Positions 9,690-18,610 of a DNA stretch of 35,114 nt are shown here, one piece after another (position 1 is the first letter of the stretch; each line of letters starts with the position of its first letter). The stretch is taken from NCBI GenBank assembly GCA_003427395.1, contig BFEA01000237.1:1549464-1584577 (forward strand). Reading direction: 5' to 3'. Both the position numbers and the translations under genes were made by a program. The stretch is from Chara braunii. Taxonomy: Eukaryota; Streptophyta; Charophyceae; Charales; Characeae. Below the pieces are notes generated by a model, which was not told where the DNA came from, made no database searches, and was given only the letters and a program-made list of their open reading frames with translations.

Positions 9690-9830
9690 TGATGGTTCTG
9701 AGAGGAAGGCGGCAGGCGGGATTGCAACCCGTAGGACCGCAGAAAGACTTTGTGGGGAGTCCACCCACCGATTGCGGGAGCTCTGCCGGAACCTAGGCGA
9801 GGTTCTGGAGGCAGGGAACTCAGAGGTAAC
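9690..9830 (+). promoter_or_regulatory. Conserved leader of element A copy 1 with splice-donor-like end
   Basis: The block from TCTGAGAGGAAGGC to AACTCAGAG|GTAACC is shared with copies 2 and 3. Conserved words are GGCGGGATTGCAACCCGTAG, CCGCAGAAAGACTTTGTGG and CCGATTGCGGGAGCTC. All copies end with a donor-like GGTAAC or GGTACA. The block has no conserved reading frame. An untranslated first exon of an element transcript is the simplest reading, but unproven. Confidence 0.5.
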
Positions 9831-10288
9831 CATTGCTTCCCTCTTAAAAACTTAATTATAATCCCTACCTGTACATCTTGCTATATTTGACTGAGTATAT
9901 TGCATGCACCCTACTATATTTGACTTGGGATTGACTTTCAGGACAAAAGTCAGGCTAAGTAAAGGAATGCATGCGTAATCCTAGTTTCAGTTTTATTGAT
10001 TGACTGAAAGCAGATTGTGAAAAAGGGTTGCATCTGGGAAAAGGTTGGGAGGAAGGCAGTTTTGCTTGAGCTTGAAAGGGTCTTAGAGGGTCAAGCATTG
10101 TTTCTAAGACAAATGGTCTGATTGCTGTGTTTATTCTGTTTTCTGAAGGGTCAGACATTGTTTCTAAGATGAATGGTCTGGTTGTTGTTTCTATGGGGTA
10201 TTGACTGTGTAAACTTCGAGGACCATACAATATTTATAAGACGAATGTTCTGACTGCTGTTTATTTTGGGTGGTTTTTGAACAGTCTC

Positions 10289-10405
10289 AAGGTCTTGACC
10301 CAGAGTACTCTGTTTTTTTTTTTGCTGAGAAAAGAGGGTTGAACATTAAGGTCTTGACCCAGAGTACTCTGTTTTTTTTTGTGCTGAGAAAAGAGGGTTG
10401 AAAAT
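10289..10405 (+). repeat. 59-bp tandem duplication with CAGAGTACTCTG palindrome
   Basis: A unit running from AAGGTCTTGACC through the perfect 12-bp palindrome CAGAGTACTCTG (10301-10312 and 10360-10371), a T run and GCTGAGAAAAGAGGGTTGAA is present twice in a row inside the hairpin array. The copies are almost identical, so the duplication is young compared with the array. Confidence 0.85.
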
Positions 10406-10555
10406 TGTTTCTAAGACGAATGACTCAACTCTTTTGGTTGTTTATTCAGAGGGAGGTTCGGACCAAAGACTAGACATTGTTTCTAAGACGAATAGTCTAA
10501 GTCTGAGGCCACATGATTATAATATGAACAAAGGAATAAGATTTTATATAATTCT

Positions 10556-10557
<2 letters not shown>

Positions 10558-10590
<33 letters not shown>
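10558..10590. repeat. (TA)n microsatellite
   Basis: An uninterrupted TA run sits between two hairpin units of element A copy 1. Confidence 0.9.
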
Positions 10591-10595
<5 letters not shown>

Positions 10596-11224
10596 GAGAA
10601 CAAGGTTAGCCATACATTGTTTCTAAGACGAATGGTCTAACTATAGCCTTATCACAAATTAAGAGAGTATAACTAAGAGCTATAATTGAAGGTAACTTGG
10701 GTCGGCTGAGCATTGTTTCTAAGACGAATGACTCAATCCTACGCTCATTTTTGAAAATTAAGTTCAAAGAAGTATATCTAACTTCGCTATTTAAACAGAT
10801 CAGGGTGACTAAGCATTGTTTCTAAGACGAATGACATAGTCATATGCCCGATGAAGAGAGAAATAGTTGTGCAACCTGTTCGTGTATAACTAAGGCAAAG
10901 AGTTGGCATTGTTTCTAAGACGAATGACCTAACTCGATGCCCTATGTAAGCTCGGTATAAGGAGATAAATCATTAAAGGACTATGAACTATTGGTTGCCA
11001 AGATTGACTTGGGTTGGTGAGAGTACTTACTTTTGTGGTTTGGCCTTGCATGTGACTGAGTGAGATTACTACTTTGTCTGAGTTTCAGTTTGATAGGTAG
11101 TTGCTTTAGACGCTCGCCGCGTGCTAGAGCGATATGAGTTAGTTCCATTTCTGCATTTTCTAAGCTAACTTTATTTTACTTAGGTTGATTTCCGTATTTT
11201 CTGGGATCTTTTGTTATACTTGGC

Positions 11225-11605
11225 TTTGTATAAATTTTAGTAAGCTACTTTCTCTATGGGAAGCGCTGCCAAAATTTCTGCAAAACTAAGGAGTTGGAAA
11301 AATTTTGACTTTTCAAAGTTCAACCTGTCTGAATTTTATATACGACTTAGTAGAAATCTGGGAAGTCTCATTTTTTAAAGGGAGTGCTGCCCAAATTTCT
11401 GCTAATTCAAGGACTTAGACAAAATTGGACTTTGAAAAATTGAAGACTATTTATGTCTTCATTTTCAGGCTTATATAAATTTTGGAAAGACACTTTTCCT
11501 ACGAGAAGCGCTGCCGAAATTTTCTTAGTTTAAAGGAGTTAGATTATATTTTGACAGGTAACAATTCTGGCAATCCACCCTGAATAGGGAAAATGCTGCC
11601 ATAGG
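11225..11605 (+). repeat. About 120-bp tandem repeats of element A copy 1
   Basis: Four units are marked by AAGCGCTGCC or GTGCTGCC at 11261, 11384, 11506 and 11591. The context is AAATTT..GGAAAG.CACTTTTC...GGGAAGCGCTGCCxAAATTTCTG...AAGGAGTT. AGCGCT is palindromic. The same array, with a similar period, recurs in copies 2, 3 and 4. Confidence 0.8.
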
Positions 11606-12462
11606 TCTGCCTTGCGTTGGACACAGGCTTAGAGGCAGGTCTAGGCGTAGCTTGTAGAAGGGTCTTGGGTGAGAACGTGTTATGGAGTTGTATTCTCCAT
11701 AAACTTATGATTTTGGCTTGAGGATTGGTCTGTCTTGTATTTCAGGTCTTCTTAATCGATGGATTCAGGACTTGGGTTAGATCTAGCTCGATCCTACGAG
11801 GATCATCTTTTGTTATCGTTGATAACAGGTCGGTTGCCGATTCATCGGTTTACGATTCAACTTCAATTCACCCCTGCCACTCAACCTAAAGACTTTAACC
11901 TTGTAATTTGAACTGTTTTGATGTGTTTTTGCTCGGACTTTATTTGAATGGTCATTTAAAAAAAAATAATGAGTATTTTATTTTGAGGAGTTGCACAAGA
12001 GTGAGGCTTGCATGGCTAAAACAAGGGGTATAAGTGCAGGGAATGGTTGAAGTTGACCCCGTGTAGTGCATGAACTTTTGGTTGACTCTTTGATGTGATT
12101 GCAGGTATGTTTGGTGGTTCGGACTTTAGATTTGACTGTCTGCGATCATATACATATATATATGGCTGAGAGGAGTCCCCTTGTGATTGTGAGAAGTGAT
12201 CGTCACATGTTTATAACCCTCTATATAAATGTAAATATATATGTCTTAGGTGTTTTCAAGTGGCCTACTATGATCGCGGGTAAAGGGTTAAACAGATTAT
12301 GTTTTTGAGAGAAAAGGGGGATCCCCTTTTATCCTTTGTTTTTAAGAGTTTCTATTGTTGGACGTTGTAGTCCGTGACAACCATCAAAATCAAACCCCTT
12401 GATTTCTCTTCAGACCCTAGATGATGGAGCTAGTCTCCAGGGCAATAAGACACGGTTGCCAC

Positions 12463-12480
12463 CACAGGTATAAACCTGTG
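12463..12480 (+). other. Conserved small hairpin CACAGGT/ACCTGTG
   Basis: Seven base pairs with an ATAA loop. The equivalent position of copy 2 (13312-13329) reads CACAGGT/ACTTGTG, and that of copy 4 (26975-26990) reads ACAAG/CTTGT. Sequence changes while pairing is mostly kept. Confidence 0.6.
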
Positions 12481-13023
12481 TACCACCCACTCTCCGCAGG
12501 GTGCAGAAGAGGGTGTGGTTCTCAACCGCACTTGACGGTTGTCCAACATCGAGAAATCAATCCCTCAAGGCGCGTGTCAACTGACACTTGAGTGTCGAAC
12601 GCGACCCTCGAGATTAACGAGGATCACATAAGTATGGGTACTACATAGTACGCCATCATTGCGGCTGCTTGCGTATTCGTGCATTGCTAGTCGATATAAG
12701 TTAGCCCTGCGTGCGACGGTCTTATACTAAGTCTCGGGCGCGACGCCTATCCGATTTCCGTATCGAAAAGTTATGGGATGACTACTAAGGGACTATGAGT
12801 GTTATCGCGTTGTTTGTTTTGTGTCGTATATGTATGTATGTGTGTGTGTGTTTTTATTTTTATGTTCTTTAAAGTGGTGTGAGCGTGGTGTGTGAGATGC
12901 GTCCTAGTCGACCGGCAACGAGTCGCGCTTGGGACCTCAGCCCCCCAAGATGTCGGTTCTCGTGCGGGTTCGATAGAGGCGTAATACCGCGCGTACTCCC
13001 TATGCTACAGCGAACGAGAAACG

Positions 13024-13250
13024 TTGTCGACCGCATCGGTCCGGCACTGCACAAGGCAGCGCGGGACCCTCCCGACCGCGTCATGCAGGAGTTGGTGTAC
13101 TTCCTTGTCGCGAATACATATGGAGCTTCTGGAAACCGCTCTGGCCGAGTGCGCCAGCCATACCTCTCGCGAACCCCTACGACAAAATAGGCTCCACGAG
13201 AGGCACGACTTACCTCCACCTTACGGGAGTTGTCACCTCCCTTCGGTTGG
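13024..13250 (+). repeat. Module B, copy 2
   Basis: It begins TTGTCGACCGCATCGGTCC directly after the truncated end of element A copy 1 (CGAGAAACG). Shared words include GCGGGACCCTCCCGACCGCG, GTCGCGAATACATATGGAGC, GAGTGCGCCAGCCATACCTC and GAGTTGTCACCTCCCTTCGG. It runs straight into element A copy 2 (GAGAACCACACC), so it forms that copy's outer end. Confidence 0.75.
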
Positions 13251-13545
13251 TGTATCCCCGCCGCGTTTGAGAACCACACCTTCTTCTGCACCCTGCAGAG
13301 AGTGGGTGGTACACAGGTTCATACTTGTGGTGGCAATCGTCTCTTATCGCCTTGGAGACCAGCTCCATCATCTAGGGCCTTGAGAGAAATCAAGGGGTTT
13401 GACTTTGACGGTTGCCACGAACTACAACGTCCAACCATAGAAACTTTAAAAAGCAAAGCATAAAAGAGGATCCCCCTCTTCTCTCAAACGCACGATCTGT
13501 TTAACCCTTACGCGTGGTCCCAGTAGGCCCCGCGAAGCGCTCAAG

Positions 13546-13660
13546 ACATATATATTTACATATATATATATTATATATACATATTACATATATATATCGT
13601 CAAATAGTATATATATATTATATATATATATATATATATGACAATATATATATATAAGGT
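13546..13660. repeat. Interrupted (TA)n microsatellite
   Basis: Three TA runs are separated by short CATATTACATA and CGTCAAATAG interruptions, next to the TATAAATATGTGACGATCAC block shared by A copies. Confidence 0.85.
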
Positions 13661-14329
13661 TATAAATATGTGACGATCACTTCTCACAGTCAAAGTGAGA
13701 CTCCTCTCAGCCATATATATATGTGTATGTGAGCGCAGGCAGTCAAATTCAAAGTCCGAATCACCAAACATACTTGCAATCACATCAAAGATTCAACCAA
13801 AAAGTTCATGCACTACACAGGGTCAACTTCAATCATTCTCTGCACTCACAACCCTTGCTTTTAGCCATACAAGCTTCACTCTTTGTACAACTCAAAATAA
13901 AATATTCAGTATTTTTCTTTAAATGACCATTCACATAAAGTCCGGGTGAAAACACAACAATGGTTAAAGCCTTTAGGTTGCGTGGCAGGAGTGGATTGGA
14001 GTTCAATCGTAAACTGACGAATCGGCAATTGACATATTATCAGTGATAACAGAAGATGATCTTCGTAGGATCAAACTAAATCTAGCCCAAATCCCGAATC
14101 AATCGATCAAGAAGACCTGTAACACATGACAGGTCAATCCTCAAGCTAAATCTATAAGTCCATGGAGAATAATCCCCATATCACGATCTCACTCAAATCA
14201 TCATAATTAACTAAGTCTAAGTCCACCTCTAAGCAAGTGCCAAAAGAAAGGTAGACCCCGACCAAATCTCCTCTATACAGAGTGGATTTTACAGAATTGT
14301 CACCTGTCAAAAATATAATCTAACTCCTT

Positions 14330-14895
14330 TAAACTAAGGAAAATTTTAGCAGCGCTTCCCGTAGGAAAAGTGTCTTCGCAAAATTTATAATAACCCAAAT
14401 ATGAAAACAAAAATCAAACTTTAATTATGAAAGTGAAATTTTGTCTAACTCCTTGAATTAGTAAAAATTTGGGCAGCATCTTCTTTAGAAAGGTAGGTTT
14501 CCCAGATTTATACTAAGTCATATACAAACTCAGAAGTTAGACTTGAGTTTGACTTCAAGACAAAGTTCAACTGACCCCTTAGATTTGTAGAAATTTCGGC
14601 AGCGCTTCCGGTAGAGAAAGCGCTATTCCAAAATTTATACAAGTTAAGTTCAGAATCTAAGAATGACTTCGACTTCTCAAGGTCCAATTTTATCTAATTC
14701 CTTGAATTAGCAAAAATTCGGGCAACTCTCCCTTTAAAAAATGAGACTCTCCAGATTTTTACTAAGTCATATACACAAGTCAGATTGAAAAGACAAAGTC
14801 TGACTAAATCCTTGGTTTTGTAGAAATTTCGGCAGCGCTTCCCGTAGAGAAAGTAGCTTACCAAAATTTATACAAGGCCAAGTATAATAAAAGAT
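14330..14895 (-). repeat. About 120-bp tandem repeats of element A copy 2
   Basis: Five units are marked on the plus strand by GGCAGCGCTTCC or its decayed forms at about 14348, 14472, 14598, 14720 and 14831. Each is followed by GTAGAGAAAG or TTAGAAAGGTAG and CAAAATTTATACAAG or AGATTTATACTAAG. Alternate units resemble each other more (GCGCTTCCCGTAG against GCATCTTCTTTAG), suggesting a higher-order dimer. Confidence 0.75.
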
Positions 14896-15159
14896 CCCAG
14901 AAAATGCAAAAATTATTCTAAGTAAAAAAAACTTAGCCCAGAAAATGCAGGAATTGAAACTAACTTTTATGACTCTAGTACGTGGCGAACAACTAGAAAA
15001 ACTACCTATCAAACTGAAACTCAGACTAAGTAGTAGTCGCACTCAGTCACATGCAGGTCAAACCACAAAGGTAAGTACTCTCACCATTCCAAAGTCAAAT
15101 TTATCAAACAATAGTTCGTAGTCTCTCGATGATTTATCCCTTTATATCCAGCTTACATA

Positions 15160-15885
15160 AGGCATAAAGCTAAACCACCCAAACTTATGAAACATGTTTA
15201 GCTCAATCATTGAGTATACACAAACACATGGCACAACAACTTTTCTCTTCTTTGAGCATATGACTAGGCCACCCTAGTCGCCCTGAACTGTTTAAATATC
15301 CAAACTTTATATAATTATCTGCACTTAGTCTTTTGAGGTAGCATATAGCTGAACCGATCATCTTTAGCTCAAGATCCAGTCTGCCCCCTTAATACGACAA
15401 ATTTACTCTTAATTAATACTCGCTTCAATTTGTGATAAGCTATAGTCAGACCACCCAAACTTATGGAACCCTGTCTGACTAGCCTGTTCTTAGATATACT
15501 AGTAGTAAGGTATAGTAAGTTATACTTTTCTGGTTCCAGCATGTGCGAGGCATTGGACCAAGACCACCCAAACTTATGGGAACCTGTCTGGTCCTCAGCC
15601 TGGTTTATTTTTCTCAAAGCCAAACCAGAAAAAGGTCGAGTCACCAAAACTTATGGAACATGCTCAGACCTCCTCGTTCAGGAACTAAAGAAACTGACAA
15701 AACCCAAAGTAAACAAGGCGACCAAGCCACCCAAACTTATGGAACATGCTTGGTCCCTAAAAAATCAATCAGCCCTCGCAAGTCAGAGCAGCCAGACCAC
15801 TCAAACTTATGAGAACTTGTCTGGTCCTCCAGGCAATCCTAAATAAACATAGCATAGGGTCCTCCAAACTTATGGAGACTCTCCC
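15160..15885 (-). repeat. Hairpin array of element A copy 2
   Basis: Plus-strand coordinates and sequence. The core is CCACCCAAACTTATGGAAC(A/C)TG. Perfect outer arms: AGCTAAAC/GTTTAGCT (15168-15175/15196-15203); TAGTCAGAC/GTCTGACTA (15443-15451/15473-15481); GACCAAGC/GCTTGGTC (15720-15727/15748-15755); CCAGAC/GTCTGG (15792/15819). Arms with one bulged base: GGACCA(A)GAC/GTCTGGTCC (15555/15586) and AGGTCGAG/CTC(A)GACCT (15633/15663). At 15262-15279 only GACTAG-GCCACC-CTAGTC remains, with the core deleted. Confidence 0.85.
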
Positions 15886-16131
15886 ATCCTTTTGATTGAC
15901 CCAGTCAAACACAAGCAATACAACCTTCCTCCCATCCGTCCCCCAGATGCAATCCCACAATCTGCTTTCAGTCAAACAACAAAAACTGAAACTGAATTTG
16001 CACAATCATTTCTTTATCAAGTCTAGTTTATGTCCTGAATTCAAACTGAAAGTCAAAATAGGAAGACAGGCAACATACTCAGTCAAATCATAACAATGAA
16101 TACAAATATGGGTTTATAGAAGGAAAACAAT

Positions 16132-16330
16132 GGTTACCTTTTAATTCTCTGCCTCTAGAACTCCTCCTGAGTTCCCGCAGAGCTCCCGCAATCGGTGGGT
16201 TGACTCCCCACAGAGTCTTGCTGCGGTCCTACAGGTTGCAATCCCGCTTGCCGCCTTCCTCTCAGAACAGGACTAAACTTGGAGTAAGAAGGATAGAAAG
16301 AGAAAGTTTAAGTCTCTCAGATCCAAGGAG
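16132..16330 (-). promoter_or_regulatory. Conserved leader of element A copy 2
   Basis: The minus strand carries the conserved GGCGGxATTGCAACC...CCGCAGCAAGACTCTGTGGGG...CCGATTGCGGGAGCTC block, ending at a donor-like AAGGTAACC (16132-16140). It corresponds to 9690-9830 and 32974-33170. The TATA-like position seen in copy 3 reads CTTAAACTTTC here and is lost. Confidence 0.45.
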
Positions 16331-16465
16331 GGTGCGCCCAGACTTGCGTGAGAGGGTCTTGTTATCTTCAAGCGTCTGAGGGCCCCGCAATGATGGCCAA
16401 AATACAGAGCACCTTGGTCACACAAGAGTCAACCATCAACTGTAGACTCCCTGGCGACTCTCCCT

Positions 16466-17260
16466 CTCGCAGTAACAGCTCGCCCTTCAATAATCTCAGT
16501 CACTCTACGAGCTTGTAATCCCATATGCGTTAGCTATGGGTGAGTTTGCTGTCTCGCGGCTTGTCCCTGGCCGCTTTCGCTCAACAAATGAATACGTACC
16601 GGCCGATAGGCACGCCCGCATCCTCGCAGCCAGCCTCGTAGCGTGTGCAGGCTGACTGGGCGGGGGGTACATCTCTCAACGGGTTGAATTGCAGTGTCCG
16701 CGGCCGTTCCACTGCAAATTCGTCCAACGAGTTCAGCACCGTATTGGTTGACTTCGTGGCAGTCGTTGCTGTTATCACACAGCTATCCACATATATAAGA
16801 GCCAAGGGTGTTGGGTCCAAAATCTCCTGGCTGCTACAGTGTTACTCAAGTGCCTTATCAACTAGGCTGGACGGATGATTTCGGCTTATGACTGCAGTCT
16901 CTCGGCTTCCGTACGTGCATTAACTGAGTAGCCTGCCAATAAGTGCAACAAGATGGATCCTTCAGCAAGAAACACAGACTCTGAGATGTGCGTTGCTTCC
17001 CAACCGTGTCCGCTCTGAGTTTTGGCACCGTAGCTCAGCTTCCGGTTTGTTCCATACGGCCTGTCCTCCGAAGGTACGTGCCCAACCTCGTTCGTACTCC
17101 TATTGGTGGAGCGGACTACTGAGGTCAGAAACTGAGGTACTTTACATGGAGTAGCTAAAGTCGAATCTACCACTACAGTACGGTAAGTTGCATTTACCGA
17201 CACTCTGGTATCATGACTCGACTTTCGACTCACTCTGCCCCGCCCGCTTTCGACGGTAAT

Positions 17261-17261
<1 letters not shown>
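16466..17261. other. Unassigned region
   Basis: Mixed-composition sequence between element A copy 2 and the CT microsatellite. Small ORFs occur on both strands (for example 16581-16820 minus), with no motif and no conserved frame. A TATATAAGAG word lies at 16792. Nothing can be assigned. Confidence 0.3.
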
Positions 17262-17318
<57 letters not shown>

Positions 17319-17474
17319 NNNNNNNNNNNNNNNNNNNNNNNNNNNNNNNNNNNNNNNNNNNNNNNNNNNNNNNNNNNNNNNNNNNNNNNNNNNNNNNNNN
17401 NNNNNNNNNNNNNNNNNNNNNNNNNNNNNNNNNNNNNNNNNNNNNNNNNNNNNNNNNNNNNNNNNNNNNNNNNN

Positions 17475-17522
<48 letters not shown>

Positions 17523-17545
17523 CTGTCTGTCTCTCTCTCTCTCTC
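17262..17545. repeat. (CT)n microsatellite containing an assembly gap
   Basis: CT repeats run up to 17318, are replaced by 156 N (17319-17474), and resume to 17545 with a GTCTGTCTGT interruption. The gap lies wholly inside the repeat, so its true length is unknown. Leu-Ser or Arg-Glu repeat frames across it are artefacts. Confidence 0.95.
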
Positions 17546-17820
17546 AATGCTGCACCTGCATCTGGTCATCTGCCCGGAATAGGAGGTCGAATCTTCCGCT
17601 AGCACGCAGCTAGAAGCATCAGCACCTCGCCAACCCCCTTTGTAACGCTTCGAAGCCTCGAGATAGCTGTTGGACTCGTCCAAACCAGTCGAGAGATGGC
17701 CGAGATACATTGAGATCTTCGTCGCCCCCCACCTAGCACGAACCTATCCTCGAGCCACCGGCAGATATATCTACTCTTCACCTACGCCCAACGCAGCCCG
17801 TGCATCCCATACTGCGAAAT
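17546..17820. other. Unassigned region
   Basis: GC-balanced sequence without recognised motif, leading into the H2 tandem repeats. Confidence 0.25.
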
Positions 17821-18610
17821 CCGATGCTTCAATCCAAAATCCGGCGTGCCCATTTGATGCGCAGTGGTTCAAAACCCCCGACCTGCATTTTACCTCACTC
17901 GATTCCATGGAGGAATGAGCGAGATATGAGTTTTTAATCTCCTACACCCTTCCTCCCTCGACTCCCTCGCGCACTCACTTTCCTATCTCGTCCCTCCTAC
18001 TAACTCATCACAAATGGGTTCGCCTACCTCTGAAAACCCGAACTATCACTTTTATTCGCCAAATTTGGTCAAGATACGACCGAGATACACCAACTTCTTC
18101 TTCTCACTCCTTCTTCTCCTCCATAGCTCCACGTAGCCAGTTTCCCAACTAACTTTATTTCTACTAACCCAAGACTCAAACTGACTCCATAATCTAATTC
18201 GCAGTATAAGAAAAAACTCGTCCAAGACTTTATTTCGCTCGATTTCGTCAAGAATCGAGCGAAATACCACTTTTCCCCCCTTTTTTGCCATCTCTCCGCG
18301 CGAGCCTTTCTCTACGAATCTCTTCATTCACTAACTTTTCTACTAATCTGAGTTCATATTCGGGGTCGCCGGCCCCGAAAATGAACCTTTAGTTACCCGT
18401 TTCTATTGAGAAACGGGCGCGGAATCATTTCATCTTCCTCCTGCCATCGTCGGCTTCCACCATCTCCCCGCACCTACTCTTCTAACTAACTCCAATCCTA
18501 CTAACCTATCCTCAAAACTAATAGTACCATCAGATTCGCCCGGGGCCAAAACCCCGGGATCGCATCTTCTCCCTCTCGATTCCACTCAGGATCGAGGGCA
18601 CTATATCTCT
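17820..18610 (+). repeat. Hairpin tandem repeat family H2, copy 2
   Basis: Five units of about 165-180 bp. Hairpin A: near 17890-17925; degraded near 18055; TATTTCGCTCGATT/AATCGAGCGAAATA at 18231-18244/18253-18266 (14 bp perfect, 8-nt loop); CCCGTTTCT/AGAAACGGG at 18396-18404/18409-18417 (9 bp); CTCGAT/ATCGAG at 18575-18580/18591-18596. Hairpin B: GGGTT/AACCC near 18018; TTCGGGG/CCCCGAA at 18359-18365/18373-18379; CCCGGGG/CCCCGGG at 18539-18545/18552-18558. Interhairpin sequence is T/C-rich with ACTAACT words. It is inverted relative to 7900-8740. Confidence 0.75.

Larger units (their letters stand above)
10085..10936 (+). repeat. Hairpin array of element A copy 1
   Basis: Nine units carry the core CATTGTTTCTAAGACGAATG or close variants, starting near 10096, 10156, 10228, 10403, 10476, 10615, 10711, 10814 and 10907. 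CATT and AATG of the core can pair. Flanking arms differ per unit but stay complementary: AGAC.TAGAC (10467-10475) with GTCTAAGTCT (10495-10504); AGAG(GG)TTGA (10392-10401) with TCAACTCT (10425-10432); GTTAG with CTAAC (10605/10637); TGACTA with TAGTCA (10806/10837); GAGTTGG with CCTAACTC (10900/10928). The unit at 10228 is degraded. Confidence 0.85.
9505..13022 (+). mobile_element. Element A, copy 1 (non-coding, hairpin-array bearing)
   Basis: This stretch matches, in the same internal order, the reverse complements of 13250-16465 and 29641-33305 and part of 26337-28460. The order in this orientation is: a TATA-like and conserved leader (9520-9830); a GGTAAC splice-donor-like site; a hairpin array (10085-10936); about 120-bp repeats containing AAGCGCTGCC (11225-11600); a segment ending TGATTGCAGGTATG (about 12100); GGCTGAGAGGAGTC near a TA run; the CACAGGT hairpin (12463-12480); GACACT-TG-AGTGTC (12583-12596); then CCTAGTCGACCGGCAACGAGTC. 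It has no long ORF and no RT. It ends at CGAGAAACG where module B of copy 2 begins. Most likely a non-autonomous retroelement. Confidence 0.7.
13250..16465 (-). mobile_element. Element A, copy 2
   Basis: The reverse complement follows copy 1 from its leader (16465-16140) through the hairpin array, the 120-bp repeats, the TA-rich zone and the CACAGGT hairpin. It lacks the segment of about 450 bp that lies between that hairpin and CGAGAAACG in copy 1, and joins module B directly. Its hairpin core differs from copies 1 and 3, so it represents a subfamily. No ORF of note is present. Confidence 0.7.

Noticed and set aside
10085-10936. CRISPR array
   Set aside because: Regular short repeats with variable sequence between them recall CRISPR, but the variable parts are paired arms of the repeat itself, spacing is irregular, and the context is eukaryotic with no cas genes.
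12869-13383. 140-codon minus ORF and overlapping plus ORFs at the head-to-head junction
   Set aside because: They span the junction of two elements and the frame is not maintained in the matching segments at 25990-26600 and 29314-29800.
15160-15885. Integron attC array
   Set aside because: attC sites also conserve fold over sequence, but there is no integrase, no cassette ORF between units, and no R/L box motif.
17213-17710. Frames coding Leu-Ser or Arg-Glu repeats through the CT run
   Set aside because: Microsatellite translation, and the frames pass through 156 unknown bases.
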